DNA of 64,000 bases from Vreelandella olivaria (GTDB lineage Bacteria > Pseudomonadota > Gammaproteobacteria > Pseudomonadales > Halomonadaceae), in assembly GCF_023507745.1 (NCBI RefSeq), contig NZ_JALPZO010000039.1, forward strand, positions 22,703 to 86,702. The letters are read 5' to 3'. The position numbers and the translations under genes were made by a program. The notes under the pieces were generated by a model. That model was not told the origin of the DNA. It searched no databases and saw nothing but the letters and a program-made list of their open reading frames with translations. Within the stretch, counting starts at the first letter, position 1, and every line of letters starts with the position of its first letter. This document shows positions 37,801 through 46,920 of this stretch, piece after piece.

Positions 37801-38850
37801 TTACGGCTGTTTTCCATGCCGATCACTCAAAATATGGTGCAGCTCTCCGCAAGCAACCATCGGGTCGTCGCAGTTAATCACAATGCTTGATTCCGCCAGC
37901 ACATAGCTTCTCCCCGTAATGGTGTTATCGACCACCTGATAGGCCCCCTCCTGATGGGTACCGGTAAAGGTACCGATAAAGCCCGTCTCACGTAGCGATA
38001 CTGTTTCCAGCTTATCGCCTATATCAAGTCGGCCTTCGTACTTCATTAGCGCCAGCCGCGCCGAGGTACCGGTGCCGGTGGTACTGCGGCAAATGACTCC
38101 TGGATGCACATAGGTGGTTGAACGTGAGCGTATATAGCCTTCGGCAACCCGCTCTTCCGGCCCCATAAAGTGCAGGAAGGGCAGTGGCCCCACATCCCCA
38201 AGGGTGTAGTGGGAAAAGCCCCGCTGGGCCTGAATTGCCTCAACAATTTTATGAGCACAGGCGGCCAGGGCCTGCTCTTCATTCCGTACCAGTTTAAACC
38301 CCAGTTCCTCCGCCTCTACCAGCGCATAAAAGCCACCGCTATAGGCAACGGAGTAAGTAACCGTACCAATGCCAGGTACTTGAATAGTATCTCGATAAGT
38401 GTCGATGTAAGAGGGCAGGCCTTCACAGGTCACCGACTCCACAACACCATCGCGCACTCTCGCCTCGATTCGCACTAACCCCGCCGGGGCTTCCAGCGTA
38501 AAGCGCTGAATACCCTCTTGTTTGGGAACAATGCCTGTTTCCAATACAGCGGTAGCGGTACACAGTGTGTTGGACCCCGAATAGATCGGGTATCCCATGA
38601 CTTCCATGATGATATACCCCGCCACCGCATCAGGATGGGTCGCGGGCACCAGAAGGTCTACCGACATTTCAGGAATACCATAGGGCTCTTCCAGCAGTAA
38701 CCGGCGTAACCCATCGGCATCATCGCGCAGGTACTCCATTTGCTCCCGCACAGTGGCCCCAGGCAGTATATCAATACCACCGGTGACGATACGGCTGACA
38801 TCGCCACCCGCATGGGTATCCAGCAGTTGAATCGTATGGATGTTTTTCAC
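37801..38850 (-). CDS. Proline racemase-fold protein with Ser/Thr in place of both catalytic Cys
   Basis: A 349-residue protein of the proline racemase/4-hydroxyproline epimerase family. Epimerases use two cysteines, in MCGHG and RSPCGTG. Here the first motif reads YSGSNT (Ser91) and the second RSTTGTG (Thr near 257), so both are replaced. trans-3-Hydroxyproline dehydratases keep the first cysteine and have Thr at the second, so this is a different subgroup, without classical two-base racemase chemistry. Start GTG at 38850 gives the canonical N-terminus (HTIQLLDTHAGGD) and lies 11 bases after the MDR gene. It is co-transcribed with that gene. Substrate unknown; proline-like or unsaturated carboxylic acids are possible. 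Confidence 0.88.
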   Translation of the reverse strand: MKNIHTIQLLDTHAGGDVSRIVTGGIDILPGATVREQMEYLRDDADGLRRLLLEEPYGIPEMSVDLLVPATHPDAVAGYIIMEVMGYPIYSGSNTLCTATAVLETGIVPKQEGIQRFTLEAPAGLVRIEARVRDGVVESVTCEGLPSYIDTYRDTIQVPGIGTVTYSVAYSGGFYALVEAEELGFKLVRNEEQALAACAHKIVEAIQAQRGFSHYTLGDVGPLPFLHFMGPEERVAEGYIRSRSTTYVHPGVICRSTTGTGTSARLALMKYEGRLDIGDKLETVSLRETGFIGTFTGTHQEGAYQVVDNTITGRSYVLAESSIVINCDDPMVACGELHHILSDRHGKQP

Positions 38851-38861
38851 AAGCGCTGATC

Positions 38862-40025
38862 CTAAGTCGTCAGGGCCAAAGGAGCACCGTGGGATGCCCA
38901 CTGCGCATCAGGAACAATCACGATTTTACCAAGGTAGTTGCTATCTCGATTAACGAAGTAGCGCTCAGCAGTGTGCAATTCAGAAAGCTTGAAAGCGGCA
39001 TGTAGCACTGGCTTTAATTCACCACTGCGGATCCAGGCGATGAGTTGTTCGGCCTCTTCACGGGTACCGTGGGAAACACCAAAGATCTGCACCTGATAGA
39101 GGTAGATCCTGGTCCACATGATTTCACTGATATTACCGCCACTGGCACCTGCAATGGAGAGCCGGGGATAGGTCTTACGGTGTTGCATATCAACAATCAT
39201 GGTGTCGATAAACAGGTCTGTCATTTCCCCCCCAACCAAGTCCATCACCGCATCCATTGGCTGCCCACCGGTTGTGGCTAATACACGGTCAACAAAAGTG
39301 GGTAGATCACCCCGGTCAATCACGGCTTCGGCACCCAATGCCAATAGGGCATCGGCTTTATCGGGCTGGCTAACCGCATAGGGAATAGCACCGATAATTC
39401 GGCATAGCTGAATTAATGCCGTCCCCACACCACCACTGGCACCACTAACCAATACCCGCTCACCGGCACCGATACTGGCCGATGTCATCATATGGTAGGC
39501 CGTTTGATATGAGCACATGCCCAGCGCAGCAAGTTCAGCATCCTGCAGTTCAGGGTTAGGGACGTGGTGGAACTGGTCCGATGGCACAACAATATACTCA
39601 GCATAACCGCCATCGGCCCCGTGGCCGTAATAGTCTGGGGTCAGGTTGATATCCCGGCGCTGATCAGCATAAATATTGAAATCCAGCAGGCCACGCTCGC
39701 CAATACGGGCACTGTCCACACCCTCTCCTACCTCCACCACCCGCCCGGCCACATCAGCCCCCTGAATACGTGGGAACGTGAGCGTGGGCGCTCCCCCCAT
39801 GGCAAAGGAGGTCACTTCATCCTTGCCTTTTGTGGGATACAGCCCCTCACGGGCCTTGCGATCCGTGTTGTTTTTCGCCGTTGCGGTTACCTGAACCAGC
39901 ACCTGCCCTGCCCCTGGCTGAGGAGTTGGCACATCCTGACGATACTGCAGCTTCTCGATATCGCCGTGCCCGGTTAATAACATGGCAGACATCGTAGAGG
40001 GTATCCTGGAGGCGGTTTCGGCCAT
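38862..40025 (-). CDS. MDR family quinone reductase-like oxidoreductase
   Basis: A 387-residue medium-chain oxidoreductase of the zinc-less quinone reductase/crotonyl-CoA-like type. The nucleotide site is VLVSGASGGVGTALIQLC, and the zinc-binding cysteine lobe of alcohol dehydrogenases is missing. It reduces activated double bonds or quinones with NADPH. GGAG lies 7 bases before the ATG. It heads a two-gene operon with the proline racemase-fold protein, so it may act on the same substrate. Confidence 0.88.
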   Translation of the reverse strand: MAETASRIPSTMSAMLLTGHGDIEKLQYRQDVPTPQPGAGQVLVQVTATAKNNTDRKAREGLYPTKGKDEVTSFAMGGAPTLTFPRIQGADVAGRVVEVGEGVDSARIGERGLLDFNIYADQRRDINLTPDYYGHGADGGYAEYIVVPSDQFHHVPNPELQDAELAALGMCSYQTAYHMMTSASIGAGERVLVSGASGGVGTALIQLCRIIGAIPYAVSQPDKADALLALGAEAVIDRGDLPTFVDRVLATTGGQPMDAVMDLVGGEMTDLFIDTMIVDMQHRKTYPRLSIAGASGGNISEIMWTRIYLYQVQIFGVSHGTREEAEQLIAWIRSGELKPVLHAAFKLSELHTAERYFVNRDSNYLGKIVIVPDAQWASHGAPLALTT

Positions 40026-40105
40026 GGCCTGGCTCCTTATTCCGATACATGATGAACTTGCCCGACATTAGCAAACTTTTGGCGAGCCTCAAGCCATATA
40101 ACAGT

Positions 40106-40138
40106 AACGGCGGCAACGCATGACACGTTACCGCCGTT
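40106..40138 (-). terminator. Stem-loop after the NnrU gene
   Basis: AACGGCGGCAAC (40106-40117) pairs with GTTACCGCCGTT (40127-40138) with one mismatch. No T-run follows, so this is a weak or rho-assisted terminator between NnrU and the MDR gene. Confidence 0.5.
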
Positions 40139-40160
40139 CAGGGGTGCTTTTTGACTGCTA

Positions 40161-40739
40161 TTAGCCAAATACCGGTACGCCGATGATCAGCGTGTGCAGA
40201 TAGAAAGCAAACAGGACATAAGCGCCAAGGCCGATGACCACGGTAGTAACCGTTGCCGGTATTGAGGTAGCCACAACAATCGGGGGATTAAGCCGGTCAC
40301 GTTTTTTGGCAGTTTTAAACGCCAGGATGGCCCATACCAAAAAGGCTGCAAAAAAGATGATATCCCCAAGCCGCCCATTCACCAGTAGGTGAGCAAGCGC
40401 CCAGACTTTGACGGCCAGCATCATCGGGTGACCAAGCTTCGCCTTGATAGCATTACCCGGCACGTAGGCCGCCACCAGCATGATGAAGGCGGGCAACATC
40501 AGCAACGCCACCGCGTGGCGCAACCCTATGGGCGGAAACCAGACGTAAACAGGGTTTAAACGCATTTGTCCGAAACCATAAATAGCGATTGCCAAACCAA
40601 TCACTGATACGACAGAAAACGCCAGCTTCCAGGTATTTTGACCCAGTTTGGCGATCTGTTGTTGACGCCAGTTTTCAGCAAAAATACGTACAGAGTGACT
40701 GCCAAGAAATATCAGCAGACCCAATATCATAACGGCCAT
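40161..40739 (-). CDS. NnrU family membrane protein
   Basis: A 192-residue membrane protein of the NnrU family, with the N-terminal LIFLGSHSVRIFAENWR motif and about five to six helices. NnrU was named for a role in nitric-oxide metabolism of denitrifiers, but most members, including plant Z-ISO, are heme-linked isomerase-like proteins. No denitrification gene is nearby. The start at 40739 has GGGAG upstream; a start 78 bases earlier is less supported. It lies 102 bases after the ThiV gene on the same strand and could share its transcript. Confidence 0.9.
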   Translation of the reverse strand: MAVMILGLLIFLGSHSVRIFAENWRQQQIAKLGQNTWKLAFSVVSVIGLAIAIYGFGQMRLNPVYVWFPPIGLRHAVALLMLPAFIMLVAAYVPGNAIKAKLGHPMMLAVKVWALAHLLVNGRLGDIIFFAAFLVWAILAFKTAKKRDRLNPPIVVATSIPATVTTVVIGLGAYVLFAFYLHTLIIGVPVFG

Positions 40740-40841
40740 GGTGTAGCTCCCAGGTTTTATTGCAAGTCGTTGGTCGACACAGAGAATGCCACAGACACGC
40801 CTAACATTAATATGCATCTCTCATATGATGTGAGTGATTAC

Positions 40842-42227
40842 CTAACGCTTACCAGCCTGAGTTGTTGTTAGATAGGCCAACGTGATACTCACCAGGGTAG
40901 AGGCTACCAGCGCCCCAAGGAAAGGCCCCAGCGTGGGAATACCGCCTGGAAAGCTGGCGGCGACCACACCCGCCACTATATCTCCCTGACTCAACCAGCC
41001 AGGTAGCACCGCTCCCACAAGCCCTGCCACGCCACCACCCACCGCCGCCATCGGCGTCATGCGCTGCCAAAGCCCCAGCAGTATGGGCACGACGATTGCC
41101 GCACACAGCAAATCTGCAATTAAAAACAAGCGCAGGACAGATAATCCCTGTAACGCAACCAATATTACCGGCACCATTAAGGCCACCGTCAACCAGCGGG
41201 CTTTCGTTAGCGATTCATGCTGATGCTCGCCACGCCCCACCCATAGCGATGCAATGCCGTTTTGCAGCGTATCCACGCTGGAGGTCACTAATGTCACCGC
41301 GAGAACTAGCGCGGGCAAAGTGACCCATACCGGCGCATTACCAAGTAGCGCAAAAAAGGGCATTGGCGGCTCTCCCAATGCAACACCACTCATCGCCGCC
41401 ATTATCCCTACACCACCAATCACCATGACGACCAGCATGGTCATACCACCACCAAGCCATGCCCCCCGGCCCAGGCTCTGGTTATCCTGGGCAGCCCACA
41501 CACGTTGCCAGTACCCTTGATGAAACAAATTGGCTGCCGTGACAGCAATCACCAGGGTTAACGCGACACTCAATGAGCCTGCTACCGGCAAAGAGGGCAT
41601 CACTGCATCACTGGGAAACGTCGGTAGACGCCAGACAGTGGCGGTTGCCACAGCTAACAGAAGCGCCAATAACAGCCATGCCTGCCAGCGGTCAGTGGCA
41701 AGGCTTGCGCGTAATCCACCTATCGCGGTGTAAACCAGGGTCGTGAGTGCGACACCTATAATGACCAGTGCGGGGGGCACTTCAGACAATAGTGCGGTAA
41801 TCGCGCCAATGGCTGTCAGTTCCGCAGCCAGAAAGCAAGCCATATAGGCCACCGATACCCATGAGACCCAGCGGCGCACCCCGGTGCCATAACACGCCTG
41901 GGCAAACTCAGCGATGCTACGGCCTTCAGGTAGAGCGCGACGAATTTTCGGCCCATACAAGCCCAACACAATAAATGGCAGTGCAGACCCCAATGCGTAT
42001 CCCAATAGCGCTATAGGGCCGGCAAAAGCACCTATTTCCGGCGGTGCAAACAGAATCCACGCCCCCATGCCCGATGCCAGAAACGAAAGCCCCAGGGTAG
42101 AAGCCGTTTGGGAGTTACGCGCGGTGACATAATCATCCAGCGACCCATTCACGAAACGGGCTCGCAGGCCTAAAAATGCAAAACAGCAGAGCGCTGCGCC
42201 AAGCACAGCTGACGTTAGGTACGGCAT
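40842..42227 (-). CDS. thiV: Sodium:solute symporter controlled by TPP riboswitch, ThiV-like
   Basis: A 461-residue sodium/solute symporter with about 13 helices, typical for the family. Its leader is a TPP riboswitch, so the transporter is made when thiamine pyrophosphate is low. Symporters of this family behind THI-elements have been called ThiV and are predicted to take up thiamine or its pyrimidine or thiazole precursors. This is the best assignment, but the solute is inferred. The ATG at 42227 has GGAGG inside the 3' end of the riboswitch, which suggests translational control. Confidence 0.88.
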   Translation of the reverse strand: MPYLTSAVLGAALCCFAFLGLRARFVNGSLDDYVTARNSQTASTLGLSFLASGMGAWILFAPPEIGAFAGPIALLGYALGSALPFIVLGLYGPKIRRALPEGRSIAEFAQACYGTGVRRWVSWVSVAYMACFLAAELTAIGAITALLSEVPPALVIIGVALTTLVYTAIGGLRASLATDRWQAWLLLALLLAVATATVWRLPTFPSDAVMPSLPVAGSLSVALTLVIAVTAANLFHQGYWQRVWAAQDNQSLGRGAWLGGGMTMLVVMVIGGVGIMAAMSGVALGEPPMPFFALLGNAPVWVTLPALVLAVTLVTSSVDTLQNGIASLWVGRGEHQHESLTKARWLTVALMVPVILVALQGLSVLRLFLIADLLCAAIVVPILLGLWQRMTPMAAVGGGVAGLVGAVLPGWLSQGDIVAGVVAASFPGGIPTLGPFLGALVASTLVSITLAYLTTTQAGKR

Positions 42228-42237
42228 GTCGCACTTC

Positions 42238-42320
42238 CTCCGCCGGTATGAACCGGATCAGGTTCCAGGGTCTGCAAAGACTGCATTCTCAGCCCTTTGT
42301 GAGGGCTCCCCTGGCGACAA
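42238..42320 (-). promoter_or_regulatory. TPP riboswitch (Thi box)
   Basis: On the minus strand the conserved THI-element blocks appear in order: GGGGAGCCC, GGGCTGAGA with CTGAGA at 42292-42287, ACCC, then GAACCTGATCCGGTT (42265-42251) and ACCGGCGGAGG. The Shine-Dalgarno sequence of the symporter lies at the end of the element, so TPP binding would hide it. No strong terminator with a T-run is visible, favouring translational over transcriptional control. Confidence 0.95.
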
Positions 42321-42366
42321 GTGAATGAAGGCGCTATCCTCCTTGAAAACAGCGCCTTAGTAAAGA

Positions 42367-42969
42367 TTAAGAAGCACCTGACATATCCGCGCGGGGCTGC
42401 CGTCCCATCAAATAAAACTCCGGGTTGGGTAGTGTCCCCGCCATGGTGACCAAGCGGTTAGACATACCAAAAAATGCAGCAATGGCACCTATATCCCAAC
42501 AATCCTCCAGCGTAAAACCAGCGCTCTCCATGCGCTCCTGCCAGGCTAAACAGAATTCCCCAATATCAATGGCACAATGTAAAGCAAAATCAAGCATCAG
42601 CCGATGACGTTCACTAAGATCCGCAACGCGGTGATTAATGGCGACATTATCTGCCAATAGCGGGTCTTTGCTATAGATCCGCACCAGCGCCCCGTGGGCA
42701 ACCACACAATATAGGCAGTGGTTGCGCGCACTTGTAGCCACAACGATCATCTCTTTTTCTGCTTTGGTGAGCGTATCGGACTCCCGCTCCATCAATGCAT
42801 CGTGATAGGCAAAAAAAGCACGAAACTCATCAGGACGATGAGCCAGCACCAAGAACACATTAGGCACAAAGCCCGCTTTTTCCTGGACTTTCAATATTGA
42901 GTTGCGAATATCATCAGGTAGTTCATTCAGCGAATTGGGAACACTAAAACGGCTTATTAAAGAAGACAT
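42367..42969 (-). CDS. AhpD-like peroxidase-related protein
   Basis: A 200-residue protein of the carboxymuconolactone decarboxylase/AhpD superfamily, peroxidase-related subgroup. The CxxC-H motif (NHCLYCVVAHGA) gives the redox-active pair. A second half of about 90 residues completes the usual two-repeat size. The start at 42969 is an ATG; a GTG two codons upstream is possible. Single gene, divergent from the unknown gene at 43146. Confidence 0.88.
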   Translation of the reverse strand: MSSLISRFSVPNSLNELPDDIRNSILKVQEKAGFVPNVFLVLAHRPDEFRAFFAYHDALMERESDTLTKAEKEMIVVATSARNHCLYCVVAHGALVRIYSKDPLLADNVAINHRVADLSERHRLMLDFALHCAIDIGEFCLAWQERMESAGFTLEDCWDIGAIAAFFGMSNRLVTMAGTLPNPEFYLMGRQPRADMSGAS

Positions 42970-43145
42970 ATTCACACCATTCTTGTTATGTTTTCAGAAA
43001 CACACTACGCGGTTTAATTGACCAGTCACAAAATACTCAGCAAAGTGACTTTCATTAACGGTCAACGCTCGCCATACTCTTAATTAATAAAGCGTAAAAA
43101 TCGAGCACTGATTATTTAAAACGGCTCGCCCAAAGGAAAACTGCT

Positions 43146-43838
43146 ATGCAATATGCCGAAGCCAGAGAGCACACACGGGGTCGACTACACGAACTTTTTG
43201 CTGACCCGTACCATGCCTTTGACAATGATGCAGATGAACGTCAAATGCACATCCGCACGATGCTCCACATGCTTCTGGCACGCTCCATGGCCCGTAACCA
43301 GGTCACACTGCGCGTTATTCATGGCTGGGAAAACGGTGGGTGTGAGCCAGAAGACTTACAGCACGTTGATTACACGCTTAAATCCCTGGATGATTTCCGT
43401 TCTGCCGTTAGCGATTTTGAACAGGCCACACGTCAGAACAAGCCACTGCCTGCCGATGCCTCCGCCATTCTTGCCACTCCCCTCGCCGATGCCATCGCTG
43501 ATGCCAAGGCAGACGGTAAAGCTTTAACGGACGATATTCGCGAAACACCAGCGCGTTGGCCCGCCTTTGAAGGCGGCCTGGCACTCTATACACTGTTTAA
43601 AATGTATCATCGCCTGGTCTACGGAGAGGATGATACCTACCGCTGTTCCCAGTGTGAGACCCCTCATGGGCTGCGCGAAATTCACGAATTCCACCTGGAA
43701 GAGGGTGAGTTCGCTCTGCTGGTTCCGTTGCGTGAGCATGCGAAAGATACTCCCTCTCTTTTAGTACTGCACGAGAGCCAACTGGGCCCTATTGAACAGC
43801 TATTTGAGCAAAGCCTGCCACTTTTTGATAACTTCTAG
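43146..43838 (+). CDS. Soluble protein of unknown function
   Basis: A 230-residue protein with no family I recognise. It is hydrophilic and acidic, has no signal peptide or membrane helix, and has an isolated CxxC (YRCSQCETP) that may bind a metal with nearby histidines. AAGGA lies 9 bases before the ATG. It is transcribed alone, downstream of a gap of about 175 bases from the AhpD-like gene, and followed by a structured repeat. Confidence 0.75.
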   Translation: MQYAEAREHTRGRLHELFADPYHAFDNDADERQMHIRTMLHMLLARSMARNQVTLRVIHGWENGGCEPEDLQHVDYTLKSLDDFRSAVSDFEQATRQNKPLPADASAILATPLADAIADAKADGKALTDDIRETPARWPAFEGGLALYTLFKMYHRLVYGEDDTYRCSQCETPHGLREIHEFHLEEGEFALLVPLREHAKDTPSLLVLHESQLGPIEQLFEQSLPLFDNF

Positions 43839-43892
43839 CCAGTCCGACCGACATACTCAAGCGAGACTGCTGACAAAGTAGATAAGCGGCCT

Positions 43893-44033
43893 CGAGTAAC
43901 CCTATGCAGGGGCGCTGTTAACCCATCCGTGGGCGCTACTTTCGCCATCTGACCGCCATGGATGGCGGAAATGCCGGAAAAGTCGGGAACTATCTTCCGG
44001 CCCTGGCGAAAGCCCCCCGCTACGAGTTACTCG
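43893..44033. repeat. Nested inverted-repeat element
   Basis: CGAGTAAC (43893-43900) is inverted at 44026-44033. Inside, CTTTCGCCA (43939-43947) is inverted at TGGCGAAAG (44004-44012), enclosing two further hairpins, CCGCCAT/ATGGCGG (43953-43968) and GCCGGAA/TTCCGGC (43973-44001). GGGCGCT is repeated directly at 43910 and 43931. Such a branched, cruciform-like element resembles dispersed extragenic repeats of Halomonas, recalled rather than searched. It contains no gene. Confidence 0.65.
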
Positions 44034-44077
44034 GTACTATGCCAAGAAGCGGGGAAAAGGGTTTGTCATCAACCTGG

Positions 44078-44094
44078 GCCCCGCTAAGCGGGGC
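44078..44094. terminator. Stem-loop after mmsA
   Basis: GCCCCGC and GCGGGGC enclose a TAA loop, 10 bases past the mmsA stop. No T-run follows on either strand, so strength is uncertain. Confidence 0.45.
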
Positions 44095-44103
44095 TTGATC
44101 GTT

Positions 44104-45603
44104 TCAGCTCAACGAAATAGTGCTATTGATACCACTTGAGACGTTTTCAGGCTCAAACCAGCGGGCAGTCACCGTTTTGGTTTGTGTCCAGAAGGCAATC
44201 GCCTGTTTGCCGTTAGGACCAAGGTCGCCAAGTTTGGAAGCACGTGATCCGGTGAAACTGAAATACGCGACCGGTACGGGAATCGGGACATTGATACCAA
44301 TTTGGCCAACATCAATATCGGTTTCAAAACGCCGCGCCACCCAGCCGGAATTGGTAAAAATCGAAGTGCCGTTACCGTTCGGGTTGGCATTAATAAAAGC
44401 TATCGCTTCATCCAGCGTTTCCACACTCACCACGCAAAGCACCGGGCCGAAAATCTCTTCCCGATAGACAGTCATGTCAGCCGTTACATCGGCAAACAGA
44501 GTTGGCCCAACAAAGTTACCCTCTGGGTAACCCTCAACGGTGTAGCCACGACCATCTACCAGCAGCTTGGCCCCCTCTTTTTCCCCTGTGGTAATTAAAC
44601 GCTCTACCCGCTCTTTAGCCTGGGGCGATACCAGTGGCCCCAGGTCCGCATCACGCTGGGAACCAGGCCCCACTTTCATGCTACGGGCACCCTGTTCAAT
44701 ATCTTTCAGCCACTCACGTGCTCCGCCTACCAGCACCACCACCGAGTTCGCCATACAACGCTGGCCTGCGGCGCCAAATGCGGACCCCAGCAGGCTGTCT
44801 ATTGCCTGGCTGCGATTGGCATCCGGCATCACGACACAATGATTTTTGGCTCCCATCATGGCCTGCATACGTTTGCCAGCGGCGGCAGCACGGTTGTATA
44901 GCAGCGATCCCACATGGGTCGAGCCAATAAAGGAGAGCGCTTTAATATCCTGGTGATCGGCAATCTGATTCGCCACATCCGGGCCACCGTGTACAACGTT
45001 TAACACCCCAGCGGGAATGCCCGCCTCATGTGCCAGCTCCACCAACCGCATGGTGGAACTGGGGTCCTGTTCAGAAGGTTTCAGCACAAAGGTGTTACCG
45101 GTGGCAATCGCCAGTGGGAACATAAAGCAGGGCAACATAATCGGGAAGTTGAATGCCGTAATGCCGGCGCCCACCCCCAACGGCTGGTGCATGGTGTAAA
45201 CATCGACTTCGTTAGCGGCATTCTCGGCAAGCTCACCAAGCTGCAACGAGGTAATCGAGCAGGCATGCTCAACCACTTCCAGGCCGCGCCCCACCTCGCC
45301 TTCAGCATCGGGCAGTGTTTTACCGTGCTCTTCAGTGATCAACGCAGCTAGTTCAGCGGTATGCTCACGAATCAGAGCCTGCAGTTTCAGCATAATGCGC
45401 ATCCGCTTGCCAAGCGGCACCTTACGCCACTCTTTAAACGCGGTTTTGGCGCTGGCAATGGCACGCTCTACCTCTTCTGCTGTACAGAAGGGAACACGGG
45501 CGACGACCTCCTGCGTCGCTGGATTCACCACATCACGCCACTCCTGGCTTTGCGATATGACGGGCTGACCATCGAGATACATGGGTATTTCGCGAACAGG
45601 CAT
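44104..45603 (-). CDS. mmsA: CoA-acylating methylmalonate-semialdehyde dehydrogenase
   Basis: A 499-residue aldehyde dehydrogenase that converts methylmalonate semialdehyde or malonate semialdehyde to propionyl- or acetyl-CoA with NAD and CoA, in valine and inositol breakdown. The catalytic cysteine is in [12 protein letters not shown]. The N-terminal [19 protein letters not shown] and C-terminal [18 protein letters not shown] are typical of MmsA. AGGAG precedes the ATG. No other valine genes are adjacent. A palindromic operator lies 80 bases upstream. Confidence 0.93.
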   Translation of the reverse strand: MPVREIPMYLDGQPVISQSQEWRDVVNPATQEVVARVPFCTAEEVERAIASAKTAFKEWRKVPLGKRMRIMLKLQALIREHTAELAALITEEHGKTLPDAEGEVGRGLEVVEHACSITSLQLGELAENAANEVDVYTMHQPLGVGAGITAFNFPIMLPCFMFPLAIATGNTFVLKPSEQDPSSTMRLVELAHEAGIPAGVLNVVHGGPDVANQIADHQDIKALSFIGSTHVGSLLYNRAAAAGKRMQAMMGAKNHCVVMPDANRSQAIDSLLGSAFGAAGQRCMANSVVVLVGGAREWLKDIEQGARSMKVGPGSQRDADLGPLVSPQAKERVERLITTGEKEGAKLLVDGRGYTVEGYPEGNFVGPTLFADVTADMTVYREEIFGPVLCVVSVETLDEAIAFINANPNGNGTSIFTNSGWVARRFETDIDVGQIGINVPIPVPVAYFSFTGSRASKLGDLGPNGKQAIAFWTQTKTVTARWFEPENVSSGINSTISLS

Positions 45604-45682
45604 GGTTCTGCTCCTGATGGTTATGTTTGTTATTGGCCGTGGATGTAACGGCAGTAAAGACGTTAACAGGGTATATCAGCAT

Positions 45683-45700
45683 GTTTACGTTAACGTCAAC
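45683..45700. promoter_or_regulatory. 18-bp palindromic operator upstream of mmsA
   Basis: GTTTACGTTAACGTCAAC is a palindrome matching its complement at 16 of 18 positions. It lies about 80 bases before the mmsA ATG. From memory it resembles LiuR-type (MerR family) sites of branched-chain amino acid degradation, which suits a valine-pathway gene, but this needs a motif comparison. Confidence 0.6.
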
Positions 45701-45855
45701 TATCACTTGGTACAGACAATATCTGCAACTTGCCACCGATTACACTTTCCATAGCGGCTCAGCCATCGCTATGCTGACTATAATAGCCAACGTGTTAGCA
45801 ACGCTGAGTGCGGTTCCCATGATGCGCAATGTGATCATTACACAAGGAGGCAACC

Positions 45856-46914
45856 ATGCAGACTTTTAGCTGCCGCTGCGGCAACCCGCTTTTTTTTGAA
45901 AATACTCACTGCATTAGCTGTGAATCCGAAGTGGGGTGGTGCCCTGCCTGCACCAATATCGTCGCACTGGAGCCTCTTTCGGGCGGCGGCTATCGCTGCA
46001 CGCACACCAGTTGCGGCACCACTCTTATGAAGTGCCATAACTACGCGGTTGAGAATGTATGTAACCGCATGGTCATAATGGATGAGGGCCATGCCGATAC
46101 GTTGTGCGACTGCTGCCGCTATAACGAAGTGATTCCCGACCTTGATATCAGTGGTCACCGTGAGCGCTGGGCAGCCCTTGAGGCGGCTAAACGTCGACTG
46201 TTTCATACCCTGAATTTATTAAAGCTTCCCCATGGCACGGAAGGGGATGCGATACGTGTACCACTCAGCTTCTCATTTATGGCGGACGCCTTACCCGACC
46301 AGGGCCTCTGGCGTTCCACCGCCAGCCAGGAGAAAGTCTATACCGGTCATGCTAACGGCCATATCACCATTAATGTGAAAGAGACCGATGATGTTGAGCG
46401 CGAGCGTTTGCGCGTCGATATGAATGAGTCTCATCGCACACTGATCGGCCACTTCCGCCATGAGGTTGGACACTACTACTGGGATTTACTGGTCAAAGAG
46501 CAGGATGAAGGCAAGTGTTGCCAGGTGTTTGGTGACCATAACAACCCTACCTATGCCGAGGCATTAGAGCAGTATTATCAACAGGGAGCACCGGCTGACT
46601 GGCCAACGCGCTTTATCTCTGCGTACGCCACGATGCACCCCTGGGAGGATTTTGCTGAAACGTTTGCCTTTTATCTGGATATGGTGGCGGTGCTGGATAC
46701 TGCGCTACATATGGGGCTTTCCCGGGCAAAGCACGATGGCACCCTGGATGGCATGCTGCTCGCCTTCCATCAGGTGGGGCTGGCAGTCAACGAACTCAAC
46801 CGGGACATGGGGTTACTGGATTTGGCTCCTGGGGTAATTGCGCCTGCGGTTCGGGATAAGCTGGCGTATCTGCATACCTTGATTCAGAACGCGAACGCCA
46901 GCCCCCAAGCTTAA
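45856..46914 (+). CDS. Zinc-ribbon plus zinc metallopeptidase-like protein
   Basis: A 352-residue cytosolic protein. The N-terminal 95 residues carry five CxxC-type pairs (CRCGN, CISC, CPAC, CNRM, CDCC) forming zinc ribbons. The rest is a putative zinc peptidase domain with HEVGHYYW (H202-E203-H206) and a third ligand in the HPWEDFAETFAFY region. This architecture matches the Peptidase_Mx-type family found often near transglutaminase/ATP-grasp genes. AAGGAGG lies 6 bases before the ATG. It ends just before the convergent alpha-E gene. Confidence 0.85.
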   Translation: MQTFSCRCGNPLFFENTHCISCESEVGWCPACTNIVALEPLSGGGYRCTHTSCGTTLMKCHNYAVENVCNRMVIMDEGHADTLCDCCRYNEVIPDLDISGHRERWAALEAAKRRLFHTLNLLKLPHGTEGDAIRVPLSFSFMADALPDQGLWRSTASQEKVYTGHANGHITINVKETDDVERERLRVDMNESHRTLIGHFRHEVGHYYWDLLVKEQDEGKCCQVFGDHNNPTYAEALEQYYQQGAPADWPTRFISAYATMHPWEDFAETFAFYLDMVAVLDTALHMGLSRAKHDGTLDGMLLAFHQVGLAVNELNRDMGLLDLAPGVIAPAVRDKLAYLHTLIQNANASPQA

Positions 46915-46920
46915 CAGCAG

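Noticed and set aside
45627..45869. An 80-codon plus-strand frame upstream of the metallopeptidase gene
   Set aside because: It covers the mmsA control region including the palindromic operator and overlaps the next gene's ribosome binding site; no domain is seen.
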